A stretch of DNA of 64,000 bases from contig JADKDD010000002.1 of NCBI GenBank assembly GCA_016718525.1, forward strand, positions 372,001 to 436,000, given 5' to 3'. Made by a program: the position numbers and the translations under genes. Under the pieces are notes generated by a model that saw nothing but the letters and a program-made list of their open reading frames with translations, searched no databases and was not told the DNA's origin. The stretch is from Rhodocyclaceae bacterium. GTDB taxonomy: Bacteria > Pseudomonadota > Gammaproteobacteria > Burkholderiales > Rhodocyclaceae. This document shows, piece by piece, positions 36,343 to 45,310 of the stretch; the stretch's first letter is position 1; each line of letters begins with the position of its first letter.

Positions 36343-37239
36343 TCAATAGGGGATGTAGTGATCTATCAGTAGCGCTGCAAAAAGCAAGGCCAGATACATG
36401 ATCGACCAGCGGAAGCTCTTCTTGGCCACTTCATCGGAATATCGTCGCCAGACCAGCCAGGCGTAGGCCAGGAACACTGTATCCAGGATCACCACGCTAA
36501 TGAGGTAGAACCAACTTGCCATGCCGATGGCGAATGGCACTAAGGTAACCAAGCTCAGTCCAACGGTGTACAGAAAGACGTGGCGGCGGGTGTATTCGGC
36601 GCCATGAGTGACTGGCAGCATCGGGATTCCGGCGGCGGCATACTCCTTGGTACGGTATAGCGCCAAACTCCAAAAGTGCGGCGGGGTCCAGACAAAAATA
36701 ATCAGGAACAGCAACCAGGCTTCGCCAGGAGTAGCACCAGTCACAGCAGCCCAACCAAGCACCGGAGGCATGGCCCCTGAAGCGCCCCCGATAACGATGT
36801 TCTGTGACGTATTGGGTTTGAGGAATATGGTGTAAATGACCGCATAGCCAACGAAGGTCGCCAACGTTAGCCACATCGTGTAGGGATTGACGAAAGCGCT
36901 CAATAGCCACAGCCCGAGACCGCCTAGGAGAAGCGACAACGCCAAAGTTTCCGTCGAATTCACTTCGCCTTGCGGTAGAGGCCTCCCGCGCGTACGCGCC
37001 ATGAGCGCATCAACTTTCTGTTCAATCAGGCAATTGACAGCCGCTGCAGCGCCTGCCACCAGTGCAATGCCAATCGTGGCGAAAAACAGGATCCGCCATG
37101 GCACCATACCCGGCGTTGCCAGAAACATCCCGATCACGGCACAAAACACGATCAGCGAATTGACCCGTGGCTTGGTCAACTGAAAATACTGGTGCAATCG
37201 ATTCGTGGTGCCTTGAAGGGTAAGAGCAATAGCTTTCAA
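36343..37239 (-). CDS. ctaB: Protoheme IX farnesyltransferase (heme O synthase)
   Basis: 298 residues with about nine membrane helices. It adds a farnesyl group to heme B to make heme O. The polyprenyl-diphosphate-binding region is N-C-L-I-E-Q-K-V-D-A-L-M-A-R-T-R, a variant of the family N-x3-D-x2-D motif. It is followed on the minus strand by sco. In most betaproteobacterial clusters ctaA (heme A synthase) lies just upstream; here it does not. Confidence 0.95.
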   Translation of the reverse strand: MKAIALTLQGTTNRLHQYFQLTKPRVNSLIVFCAVIGMFLATPGMVPWRILFFATIGIALVAGAAAAVNCLIEQKVDALMARTRGRPLPQGEVNSTETLALSLLLGGLGLWLLSAFVNPYTMWLTLATFVGYAVIYTIFLKPNTSQNIVIGGASGAMPPVLGWAAVTGATPGEAWLLFLIIFVWTPPHFWSLALYRTKEYAAAGIPMLPVTHGAEYTRRHVFLYTVGLSLVTLVPFAIGMASWFYLISVVILDTVFLAYAWLVWRRYSDEVAKKSFRWSIMYLALLFAALLIDHYIPY

Positions 37240-37375
37240 GTGCGCGAAATTCCTGTGAATTTTGATTTAGTTTGCAGCGGCGGAAGTGCGTGACTCCCTT
37301 GCCATTACAAGAGCCGCGCAGTCTACCACGCTTATACTGCCGCCTCTCTAACCTTCAAGCACCGTACGCCATATT

Positions 37376-38755
37376 TTGACCATGACCGACCATAGATTTG
37401 AGATCCCCGATAATGAGGCGCGAGAGCTTGCGCGGTATTGGCTCAGCCTGGGGATTGCCGCGCTCATTGGCGCCGGCCTGTTGGCGATTCTCTTGGTATT
37501 GTCCCGGACGCCGGGAATCCAGGACGTCTTCCCTTTACGAGACTTTTTCAAGTCGGCGTTGGTGGTGCATGTAGACCTGTCGGTTTTGATTTGGTTTATG
37601 GCCTTTGGCAGCGTTATGTGGAGTTTGGCGGGTGGCCAGGGGTTTGCCGCACTTGGACGAGTTGCCTTCGGATTTGCAGCAGTCGGCACCGCCATCATGA
37701 CGATCTCTCCATTTTTCCCTGATGCCAACCCGCTGCTGAACAACTACATTCCGGTGCTGCAGCAAGGTGTGTTTTTCGCCGGCATTTCGCTTGCCGGTCT
37801 GGGCTTTGCGTGCGCATTGATTCGTGCGCTACTGACCATACGCTGGAGTGTCGCCAACACATTGCCACTAGGTGCCGACAGCACGCCGTCAAGCAGTTCG
37901 TCATCCGTGCGTTTCGCCGTGTCTCTCTCGGCGGTGGCTGGTGCAACGGCTATCGCTGGCGTTGTTTTCGCATTGATCTATTCACCTGCTCTTGAGGGGC
38001 AAGCTTTTTGGGAGGCAATATTCTGGGGCGGTGGCCATGCGCTGCAGTTCCAACATACGCTTTTGATGGTCGTCGCGTGGTTCTGGTTGGCCAGCGAACT
38101 CGGCTGGGGGCCAACAATCAACGGCCGCACCGCGATGTACTTGTACCTGTTGGCTGCTGTGCCGATTCTGTTCGTGCCGGTGATCTATGCGATTGCCCCC
38201 GTCGGATCGGCATGGCATACCGCCTACTTTGCGCGGTTGATGGAGTACGGTCATACGCTGATGGTGCCATTGATATTGATTGTTCTTCCATCATTGTGGC
38301 GCTTGCGCGGCATCAGCACGCCTGCAAAGTCGGCCTTGGTCGCGTCGTTCTTTCTATTTGCAACCGGTGGTGTACTCGCTTATATGATCAAAGGCGTCAA
38401 CGTGGTCATTCCTGCCCATTATCACGGGTCGATTGTCGGCGTCACGCTTGCATTTATGGGGTTGACCTATGTGTTGTTGCCACGTCTTGGCTACGCATCA
38501 GTCGAAGGAAGAATGGCGCGATGGCAACCATACGTTTATGGCGGTGGTCAGCTCACGCATATTCTCGGCTTGGCATGGTCAGGCGGCTATGGGGTGCAGC
38601 GCAAAGTTGCGGGAGCCGAACAGATACTCACAACGCTACCGCAAAAAATCGGCATGGGCATGATGGGAATTGGTGGTCTCATTTCGATTATCGGCGGAAT
38701 CATGTTTGTACTGATTTGCCTTATTGCGATGCGCCAACGAACCACTAGAACTTGA
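37376..38755 (+). CDS. Orphan heme-copper oxidase subunit I-like protein
   Basis: 459 residues, about 12 membrane helices. Heme ligand candidates match the heme-copper superfamily: His65 in helix II (A-L-V-V-H-V-D-L-S), and the H-Y-H pair His348/His350. W-G-G-G-H (His221) resembles the CuB helix VI motif of cbb3 and NO reductases. I do not see the usual adjacent His-His pair of helix VII (only His281 nearby), so the copper site may be altered. No subunit II is next to it. It is divergent from ctaB and convergent with the oxidase genes, in the place where ctaA is usual. Confidence 0.75.
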   Translation: MTMTDHRFEIPDNEARELARYWLSLGIAALIGAGLLAILLVLSRTPGIQDVFPLRDFFKSALVVHVDLSVLIWFMAFGSVMWSLAGGQGFAALGRVAFGFAAVGTAIMTISPFFPDANPLLNNYIPVLQQGVFFAGISLAGLGFACALIRALLTIRWSVANTLPLGADSTPSSSSSSVRFAVSLSAVAGATAIAGVVFALIYSPALEGQAFWEAIFWGGGHALQFQHTLLMVVAWFWLASELGWGPTINGRTAMYLYLLAAVPILFVPVIYAIAPVGSAWHTAYFARLMEYGHTLMVPLILIVLPSLWRLRGISTPAKSALVASFFLFATGGVLAYMIKGVNVVIPAHYHGSIVGVTLAFMGLTYVLLPRLGYASVEGRMARWQPYVYGGGQLTHILGLAWSGGYGVQRKVAGAEQILTTLPQKIGMGMMGIGGLISIIGGIMFVLICLIAMRQRTTRT

Positions 38756-39314
38756 TCAGCTTGCCGACTTCCTTGATAAATTTCATTGGTTCCGGATTGT
38801 CGCTGTAACGCATGACAACTTGTCCCCGACGATCTACCAGGTGTATGTAACGTGGTGATCCGTTAACGCCGCCCAAGGCGGTTATTTTTTCAACAGCAAT
38901 TGGGCGCGCAATAGTCAAATCAGGATGCGCTGCACGCAAATCGGCGGGGGGTACGGCTGAATCCGTGATGATCCATAACCGGTCCAATCGCATGCTGCCC
39001 TTGCCCTGAGCCGTGCGCGACTGCCGGGTGAGGTACAGGGTCTGTTGGCACTGAGCATCGCATTCTCCCGGAGCGGCAAAAACCATCAGCCAACCATCGG
39101 CAACCTCCGGATGTGGCAATGGTTTGCCAGACAAATCGACCAGGTGTTCATAAGGAAATGATTTGGGAGTAATCGCTTCGCCCAAACTCGGAACCGTCGG
39201 TGGCGTCCAGACAAACCGGAACATCAGCGCTGCCGCCAGAGGCAGCAGGCAAACGGCTGCGATGATCAGGATGGTGCGTTGTCCCTTATTAAGTTTTTTC
39301 ACTTTCGTGTCCAT
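38745..39314 (-). CDS. Membrane-anchored thioredoxin-like protein
   Basis: 189 residues from the ATG at 39312-39314 (39321-39323 is also possible), overlapping the end of the SURF1 gene. One N-terminal helix (about 12-31) and a periplasmic domain with C-D-A-Q-C in G-E-C-D-A-Q-C-Q-Q-T, spaced like the copper/thiol Cys pair of SCO proteins. Proteins of this kind sit between surf1 and ctaA in Burkholderiales and are thought to help oxidase assembly (inference from position). Confidence 0.7.
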   Translation of the reverse strand: MDTKVKKLNKGQRTILIIAAVCLLPLAAALMFRFVWTPPTVPSLGEAITPKSFPYEHLVDLSGKPLPHPEVADGWLMVFAAPGECDAQCQQTLYLTRQSRTAQGKGSMRLDRLWIITDSAVPPADLRAAHPDLTIARPIAVEKITALGGVNGSPRYIHLVDRRGQVVMRYSDNPEPMKFIKEVGKLIKF

Positions 39315-40057
39315 AACATCCATCCATAAATTGCCGCCATCACCGAAAACAGGAGCCACATCACTGCATAGCCGATGTGGTGTAACGCGGGATGTTCCGG
39401 GGCTGTCCATTCTCTGGCCAGGCCATCGTCCGATTCGCTAGTTTGCATTAACATCAGTGGCAACACAGCAAGACCCGCATCCAGACCAGATCGACTGCGA
39501 TATTCGTCTTCGCGCACGTGCTGCCATACGCGACCTGCCGGACCATCGTTCTTTAGCTCAAAAACGCGTCGTTCAAAATGACGCAGTACGCCGCCAAGCT
39601 CAATCGTCGTATCCGTAGTTTTTACGACTGGCAGTTCGCTGCGCAGTCGCGGAGCAACAACCCAACCGCGATTGACCAGTACGACCGCTTGCTTTCCTTC
39701 CAACTGAAACGGTGTCAGTACATGGTACCCCGCCCACCGATTGCGCAATTTGTTGTCGAGAAAGATGGTTCCGTCCGCCAGCCACTTCCCACGTAGACTG
39801 GCTCGACGTAATTCCAACGAAGCGAAATCAAGCTCGGATACATCCGTGCTTGCATTGATGGCAAACGGCGCAGCGGTTTGAGCCGCCACCATCTGATCGT
39901 ATCGTTCTGTCTTGACATTGGCGCGATACATCTGAAATGCTGACATGCCAAGGCAGGTGAGCAGGACCACAGTGATGATTCCAACGCCGAACTTACTGCG
40001 TACCGAGTTGCTTGCCTGCGAGGCATTCGTCGTGGAATCATTTAGACTGCGCATCAT
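39299..40057 (-). CDS. SURF1 family cytochrome oxidase assembly protein
   Basis: 252 residues. Two membrane helices, one near the N-terminus (V-G-I-I-T-V-V-L-L-T-C-L-G-M) and one at the C-terminus (H-I-G-Y-A-V-M-W-L-L-F-S-V), with a large periplasmic domain between. Family landmarks are R-G-K-W, Y-H-V-L-T-P-F and V-L-V-N-R-G-W-V. SURF1 helps heme a insertion into subunit I. Usual neighbour of ctaE in this group. Confidence 0.93.
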   Translation of the reverse strand: MMRSLNDSTTNASQASNSVRSKFGVGIITVVLLTCLGMSAFQMYRANVKTERYDQMVAAQTAAPFAINASTDVSELDFASLELRRASLRGKWLADGTIFLDNKLRNRWAGYHVLTPFQLEGKQAVVLVNRGWVVAPRLRSELPVVKTTDTTIELGGVLRHFERRVFELKNDGPAGRVWQHVREDEYRSRSGLDAGLAVLPLMLMQTSESDDGLAREWTAPEHPALHHIGYAVMWLLFSVMAAIYGWMLWTRK

Positions 40058-40089
40058 GAAGACCTGAGCAATGACCTTGGGTTGGGAGA

Positions 40090-40296
40090 ATGGCTGTGAT
40101 GCGTATCGTGATAGTCGTGATGTTGTTGGCCGTGGTTTACAACATGGGCCGAGCGCTGATATTCATTTTTCGCGACCAGGGTCACGAACGAGAGCGCGGT
40201 GTTCGGGCACTCACACTGCGAGTTGCGTTGTCGTTTGCACTTGTAGTGTTACTTGTCGTTGGCAACCAACTCGGCTGGATTACTCCAAAATTCTGA
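40090..40296 (+). CDS. DUF2909 twin-helix membrane protein
   Basis: 68 residues from an ATG at 40090. Two hydrophobic helices (about 4-27 and 44-62) flank a charged loop R-D-Q-G-H-E-R-E-R. It matches the small DUF2909 proteins encoded, as here, between ctaE and surf1 on the opposite strand. Function unknown; a role in oxidase assembly is suggested by its fixed position. Confidence 0.85.
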   Translation: MAVMRIVIVVMLLAVVYNMGRALIFIFRDQGHERERGVRALTLRVALSFALVVLLVVGNQLGWITPKF

Positions 40297-40411
40297 TCGG
40301 TCAACGGTAAGGGCGGCAGTGCCAGTTGGGGCTGATAAGGGACTGCCCCGCTCACCGGCCACACGCCGCCCCCATGCAGACGACTTTCGCCGTCTGCTAT
40401 TCACAACAAAC

Positions 40412-41272
40412 TTACAGCCAGTACACGACGACGAACAGTCCTAACCAGACCACGTCAACAAAGTGCCAGTACCAAGCCACCGCTTCGAAAGCAAAGTGCC
40501 GTTCAGGTGTGAAATGCCCCTTCATGCTACGGATCAAAATTACGATCAACATAGTGGCGCCAAGGGTGACGTGAAAGCCATGGAAGCCTGTCAACATGAA
40601 AAAAGTTGAGCCGTAAATACCGGTACTCAGCTTGAGGTTCATGTGGGTATATGCCTCAAAATATTCGTAGGCTTGGAAGCCAATAAAGGTGAGACCCAAG
40701 GCAACGGTCAGAAATAGGCCGAGTACAAGTTGCTTGCGGTTATTTGCCAGCATTCCCCAGTGCGCCCAGGTGAGCGTGGCGCCCGAACTCAACAACAATA
40801 TTGTGTTCAGCAGCGGGATACCAGTGGCATGCATGGCGTGAAATTCGGTTTTTGCTGCTTCGGCAGCCGGCCCGGCGGTCGGCCAAACGCCGGAGAAGCC
40901 CGACCAAAGCAAGGATTGTGACGGGCTCGCCAACTCGGGGACCGAAAGGACCCGTACGTAGAACAATGCGCCGAAGAATGCGGCAAAAAACATTACTTCG
41001 GAAAAGATGAACCAACCCATCGACCAACGGAAAGACTGATCCACTTGAAGGTTGTAGCTGCCGCCTTCCGATTCATCGATTACCCGACCGAACCAGCCGA
41101 ACAACATCACCGTCAGGACAGCAAGTCCGGCGAGCAGCACCAGTCCACCATGTGGCACGGAATTGAATAACAGCACCGCACCGAAGGCCATGATCAGCAA
41201 CGCTGTCGAACCGACCAGAGGCCAATACGACGGCTGTGGAACAAAGTAACGGGATGCAGACTGAGTGCTCAT
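40412..41272 (-). CDS. ctaE: Cytochrome c oxidase subunit III
   Basis: 286 residues with seven membrane helices. Typical segments: R-W-S-M-G-W-F-I-F-S-E-V-M-F-F-A-A-F-F, the G-F-H-G-F-H-V-T-L-G-A motif and, at the end, W-Y-W-H-F-V-D-V-V-W-L-G-L-F. Subunit III stabilises the catalytic core and proton uptake. Part of the minus-strand cluster with ctaC, ctaD and ctaG. Confidence 0.97.
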   Translation of the reverse strand: MSTQSASRYFVPQPSYWPLVGSTALLIMAFGAVLLFNSVPHGGLVLLAGLAVLTVMLFGWFGRVIDESEGGSYNLQVDQSFRWSMGWFIFSEVMFFAAFFGALFYVRVLSVPELASPSQSLLWSGFSGVWPTAGPAAEAAKTEFHAMHATGIPLLNTILLLSSGATLTWAHWGMLANNRKQLVLGLFLTVALGLTFIGFQAYEYFEAYTHMNLKLSTGIYGSTFFMLTGFHGFHVTLGATMLIVILIRSMKGHFTPERHFAFEAVAWYWHFVDVVWLGLFVVVYWL

Positions 41273-41330
41273 TGTTAACTCCTTAAGATATTTGCGACAC
41301 TTTTACGACCAGATTGAGATTTCCAAAGCC

Positions 41331-41543
41331 TCACTTGCTAGCGACAAGTGTAGCGATTGTCACGATGACTGAGACGAAAATCAGCATGAACACTGCTGCT
41401 GTAAGAATAATTTGTACTGGAGACAACGAGGTCGCGTCCCGCTCGTGTGCAGCCCGACCGCGAATCCCGAACATGCCGGAGGCAACGGTTCGAATCAGGC
41501 CTGTCAAGCCAGATCGGCCATTTGGATGATTTGTTGGCTCCAC
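41331..41543 (-). CDS. DUF2970 small membrane protein
   Basis: 70 residues with one C-terminal helix (about 44-66). The N-terminal half has the family pattern L-I-R-T-V-A-S-G-M-F-G-I-R, followed by a polar stretch. DUF2970 proteins of this size are regularly encoded between ctaG and ctaE in betaproteobacteria; the role is unknown. It starts 12 bases after ctaG. Confidence 0.88.
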   Translation of the reverse strand: MEPTNHPNGRSGLTGLIRTVASGMFGIRGRAAHERDATSLSPVQIILTAAVFMLIFVSVIVTIATLVASK

Positions 41544-41555
41544 GCATTTACTTCC

Positions 41556-42128
41556 CTAAATCCCGGAACCGCTGGTCGCTGATCCATTGACCACAGGGGC
41601 AGTTGATCCAACGCCTCCCGGCACTTCGAAGAACGTATACGATAACGTTACCGTACCGACATCGTCCGGCAAGGTTCGGTCCAGCGCGAATACCACAGGC
41701 AAGACCCGAACCTCACCCGGCGCAAAAACCTGCTGGCGGAAACAGAAGCAATCAAGTTTTTTGACGAAATTCCCGACATGCTTCGGTCCATAACTTGGAA
41801 TCGCTTGTCCCGTTACCGGGTGGTTGGTCAAGTTCTCTACGCGAAAGTTCACTTGTATCAGCTCACCGGTATGAGTCGCCAGAGAGGTTTGTAATGCGGT
41901 AAACCGCAACCCCGTACCGTGGGTATTGGCGTCAAACTCCATGGTCACCGGCCGTCCGACGACTGATGAGGCACGAAATTCGTCTGCTTTCTGTACGTCG
42001 TAAATGCCGGTCCATTCACAAAAAGCACGGTACAACGGTGGTTGCAAATACGCAAACACAAAGCTGGCTAAAACGACCAGCGAAAGCCCGCCTGCGAGAC
42101 GATAGTTGTTGGCAGGTAGGGCCGTCAT
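41556..42128 (-). CDS. ctaG: Cytochrome oxidase copper chaperone CtaG (COX11)
   Basis: 190 residues. One membrane anchor (about 10-30) and a periplasmic immunoglobulin-like domain with the copper motif C-F-C-F (in K-L-D-C-F-C-F-R-Q-Q). It inserts copper at CuB of subunit I. Family landmark M-E-F-D-A-N-T is present. It is preceded by a 47-residue small assembly protein gene and ctaD. Confidence 0.95.
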   Translation of the reverse strand: MTALPANNYRLAGGLSLVVLASFVFAYLQPPLYRAFCEWTGIYDVQKADEFRASSVVGRPVTMEFDANTHGTGLRFTALQTSLATHTGELIQVNFRVENLTNHPVTGQAIPSYGPKHVGNFVKKLDCFCFRQQVFAPGEVRVLPVVFALDRTLPDDVGTVTLSYTFFEVPGGVGSTAPVVNGSATSGSGI

Positions 42129-42154
42129 CGGCTACGTTCCATGCTTCAGCAGTC

Positions 42155-42298
42155 CTATACGCCGCCGGTTACCCACTGACGGAAAATCACGCTGATGAAC
42201 ACCGCTCCTGCAAGCATCGCCAGGATAAGACCGACCCGGCGGTTATTCGCTTGCCGGGTTTGGTCTTCGTCGTGGCCTGTTTCAACGCTGTTGTTCAC
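42155..42298 (-). CDS. Small cytochrome oxidase assembly membrane protein
   Basis: 47 residues from a GTG at 42296-42298, 11 bases after the ctaD stop; TAG at 42155-42157. A polar N-terminus (N-N-S-V-E-T-G-H-D-E-D-Q) is followed by one helix (R-V-G-L-I-L-A-M-L-A-G-A-V-F-I-S-V-I-F). Betaproteobacterial clusters carry such a tiny protein between ctaD and ctaG; its position and helix pattern fit. Too short for similarity alone to be convincing. Confidence 0.7.
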   Translation of the reverse strand: MNNSVETGHDEDQTRQANNRRVGLILAMLAGAVFISVIFRQWVTGGV

Positions 42299-42309
42299 TT
42301 GACTGACCC

Positions 42310-43938
42310 TTAGTGCGCCGCCGCCAAATGCTCGTCTTTTATCACCGGTGCGTCTTCAAACGTATGGTACGGAGCGGGCGAGGGCAATGTCCATTCCAGG
42401 CCTGTTGCGCCATCCCATGGTTTTGCTGGCGCAGTCTCGCCACCCTTGATGTTCTTGAGTACCACCCAAAGGAAGATTAGCTGGCTGAAGCCGAAACCAA
42501 ACGCACCGATGGACGAAATTACATTGAAGTCTGCAAATTGGGTCGCATAGTCCGGAATGCGGCGCGGCATTCCCGCCAAGCCAAGGAAATGTTGCGGGAA
42601 GAACGCAACATTAAAGAAGACGATTGATGTCCAGAAATGCAGCTTGCCGAGGGCCTCGTCGTACATGAAGCCGGTCCATTTTGGTAGCCAGTAGTAAGCA
42701 CCGGCATAGGCTGAAAACAGCGCGCCGGCGACCATCACGTAATGGAAGTGTGCAACCACATAGTACGTGTCCTGTAGCTGAATATCGACCGCAGTAATTG
42801 CCAGAACCAACCCGGTCAGGCCGCCAACCGTAAAAAGAAACAAGAATCCCAAAGCAAACAACATTGGCGTTTCAAATGTAAGTTCGCCGCGCCACATTGT
42901 GGTGACCCAGTTGAAGACTTTGACACCGGTCGGGACCGCAATGAGTAGCGTGGCATACATGAAATACAACTGGCCGGTTAGCGGAATGCCGGTCACATAC
43001 ATGTGGTGGGCCCAAACGAAGAACGAAATCAATCCGATAGCGGCGATGGCATACACCATCGAGGTGTAACCGAACAAATGCTTCCGTGAAAACGCAGGAA
43101 TGACGTGAGACACAACGCCGAATGCCGGCAAGGCGATGATGTAGACCTCTGGGTGACCAAAAAACCAGAAGATGTGCTGAAACAATACAGGGTCGCCTCC
43201 ACCGGCCGCGTTGAAGAAACTGGTACCAAAGTGCCGGTCAGTCAGCAGCATCGTTACAGCGCCCGCCAGAATAGGCATTGAGGCGATCAGCAAAAAGGCA
43301 GTCACCAGCCAGGTCCAGCAGAACATCGGCATCCGCATCAGCGGCATCCCCGGCGCGCGCATGTTCAGGATGGTGGTAATGATGTTGATCGATCCCATGA
43401 TCGACGACATACCCAAAATATGGACGGCGAAAATTGCCATGTCCATACCCATGCCCATTTGCACAGCCAGTGGCGGATACAAGGTCCACCCGGTGCCTGC
43501 TGCACCGCCCGGGACAAACAACGACGCAACCAGCAAGGTACCTGCCGGCGGCAACAGCCAAAAACTCCAGTTGTTCATCCGAGCGAACGCCATGTCAGGC
43601 GCACCGATCATCATCGGGATCATCCAATTGGCGAAGCCGACAAAGGCCGGCATGATTGCCCCGAACACCATGATCAGCGCATGCAACGTGAGCATTTGGT
43701 TATAAAACTCTGGCGATACGTATTGCAATCCCGGTGCGAACAACTCGCCGCGAATGACCAAAGACATCGCGCCGCCAACCAAAAACATGATGAAACTGAA
43801 CCACAAATACATGGTTCCGATGTCTTTGTGATTAGTCGTCGTAAACCAACCCATCAGGCCAGGCGCCCGTCCATGATGGCCGTGATCATCGTGCGCGTGG
43901 TCGTGATGGGCGGCGTGTGCGTCGTGGCTTGCTTGCAT
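42310..43938 (-). CDS. ctaD: Cytochrome c oxidase subunit I (aa3/caa3 type)
   Basis: 542 residues with 12 helices. The A-family catalytic site is complete: W-F-F-G-H-P-E-V-Y-I (CuB His with cross-linked Tyr), the H-H pair in F-V-W-A-H-H-M-Y-V, and V-A-H-F-H-Y-V-M for the two hemes. The N-terminal tail is His/Asp-rich (D-A-H-A-A-H-H-D-H-A-H-D-D-H). It reduces O2 to water while pumping protons. Confidence 0.98.
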   Translation of the reverse strand: MQASHDAHAAHHDHAHDDHGHHGRAPGLMGWFTTTNHKDIGTMYLWFSFIMFLVGGAMSLVIRGELFAPGLQYVSPEFYNQMLTLHALIMVFGAIMPAFVGFANWMIPMMIGAPDMAFARMNNWSFWLLPPAGTLLVASLFVPGGAAGTGWTLYPPLAVQMGMGMDMAIFAVHILGMSSIMGSINIITTILNMRAPGMPLMRMPMFCWTWLVTAFLLIASMPILAGAVTMLLTDRHFGTSFFNAAGGGDPVLFQHIFWFFGHPEVYIIALPAFGVVSHVIPAFSRKHLFGYTSMVYAIAAIGLISFFVWAHHMYVTGIPLTGQLYFMYATLLIAVPTGVKVFNWVTTMWRGELTFETPMLFALGFLFLFTVGGLTGLVLAITAVDIQLQDTYYVVAHFHYVMVAGALFSAYAGAYYWLPKWTGFMYDEALGKLHFWTSIVFFNVAFFPQHFLGLAGMPRRIPDYATQFADFNVISSIGAFGFGFSQLIFLWVVLKNIKGGETAPAKPWDGATGLEWTLPSPAPYHTFEDAPVIKDEHLAAAH

Positions 43939-43989
43939 ATTTTTTACTCCTCGTTGCGTATTGCGGCAGGTTCGTTGTCGTTTAACGGA

Positions 43990-45150
43990 TTATTTGGTCC
44001 GTAGCGCTTTGACTTCGGCTGGTTGGATAACATCGTTGAGCTTGTTGCTCCAGGCGTTGCGCTCATAGGCGACGACCGACGCGATATCTGCATCATTGAG
44101 TTGTGCACCAAAGGCAGCCATGGCAGTGCCTGATTTACCGTTAAGCACAATAGCAATGTGCCCTTCCTTTGAACCCTTCACCAGCGCTGAACCATCAAGA
44201 GCCGGGAATGCCGGCGGCAATCCTTTACCGGTTGGTTGATGGCAGCCAGCGCAATTGGTCGCATAGACTTTCTCACCCCGCTTCACCAACTCGTCGAGTG
44301 TAAAGACCTTGTTTGGATCGTCGGCTGCGGCCAGCATTTCTGTTTGTTTGGCGACAACCCACTCTGCGTATTTGGCTTCGGATACCACCTCAACCACTAC
44401 CGGCATGAAGCCATGATCCTTGCCGCATAGCTCGGAGCACTGGCCGCGATAAATCCCTTCCTTTTCTGCTTTGAACCAGCCATCACGCACAAATCCGGGG
44501 ACTGCGTCAGTTTTCACCGCAAAGGCTGGCACCGACCAGTTATGGATCACATCGGCGGCGGTGGTCAGAATCCGAACTTTCTTATTAACCGGGACGACGA
44601 GGCGATTATCAACCTCGAGTAAGTAGTGGTCACCTTTTGGTTCTTTGTTCTCAATTTGAGCCCGAGGTGTCGACAATACGCTCATGAACTTGATGCCGGT
44701 CGCATCACCACTCATGTATTCGTAGCCCCACTTCCACTGGTAGCCGGTAGCCTTAATAGTGAGATCCGGTTTCGAGGTGTCGCGTTGATTCACCAGAGCG
44801 ATCGTTGCGGGAAAAGCGATCGCGATCAAAATCACGGTTGGTATCAGCGTCCAGATAATTTCGACGGTTGTGTTGTCATGAAAATCAGCTGCCTTGTGCC
44901 CACGCTTGCGCGTATGCATGACTAGTGAATAGCCGAGAACACTAAATACACCGACAAAAATGATCGTGATGAATATCGTCAGGAATGTATGCAGGTCATA
45001 AATTCGTCGGGCAAGATCGGTAACCGGCTCTTGCAAATTCAGCTTCCACTCGGCCTGGGCAACGCCAGCAAAAACAGCCAGTGAACCGGCCAGAAGCACA
45101 GCAAGCAGTGCCTTTAATCCGGCAAACTTTTTGGATTCGTCTTTCGTCAT
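43990..45150 (-). CDS. ctaC: Cytochrome c oxidase subunit II with fused cytochrome c
   Basis: 386 residues from the ATG at 45148-45150, chosen for its GGGAG ribosome site; a longer in-frame start exists at 45213. Signal peptide or first anchor, two helices, CuA domain with C-S-E-L-C-G-K-D-H-G-F-M, then a C-terminal cytochrome c domain with C-A-G-C-H and a later Met ligand. The fusion makes this a caa3-type oxidase. Its maturation depends on the Ccm system encoded at the start of the window. Confidence 0.96.
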   Translation of the reverse strand: MTKDESKKFAGLKALLAVLLAGSLAVFAGVAQAEWKLNLQEPVTDLARRIYDLHTFLTIFITIIFVGVFSVLGYSLVMHTRKRGHKAADFHDNTTVEIIWTLIPTVILIAIAFPATIALVNQRDTSKPDLTIKATGYQWKWGYEYMSGDATGIKFMSVLSTPRAQIENKEPKGDHYLLEVDNRLVVPVNKKVRILTTAADVIHNWSVPAFAVKTDAVPGFVRDGWFKAEKEGIYRGQCSELCGKDHGFMPVVVEVVSEAKYAEWVVAKQTEMLAAADDPNKVFTLDELVKRGEKVYATNCAGCHQPTGKGLPPAFPALDGSALVKGSKEGHIAIVLNGKSGTAMAAFGAQLNDADIASVVAYERNAWSNKLNDVIQPAEVKALRTK

Positions 45151-45310
45151 TTTTTCTCCCGGGCTTGGAACTAATACTGAGGCAGGAACACTGTTCACCT
45201 GCGCAGCACTCATTATTGAACGTGTAATTTTACCGCAAAGTCGCTACGTGGCACTCTGCGCAGCGGCGCGAAGGCTAACACGACGCGCGCTTTTTGCGAC
45301 AAAACTTTCG

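Noticed and set aside
40322..40347. CAGTTGGGGCTGAT between DUF2909 and ctaE as a thirteenth repeat copy
   Set aside because: One mismatch in the first 12 bases and no similarity in the tail; below the level at which I can tell it from chance. It is also part of a weak imperfect hairpin.
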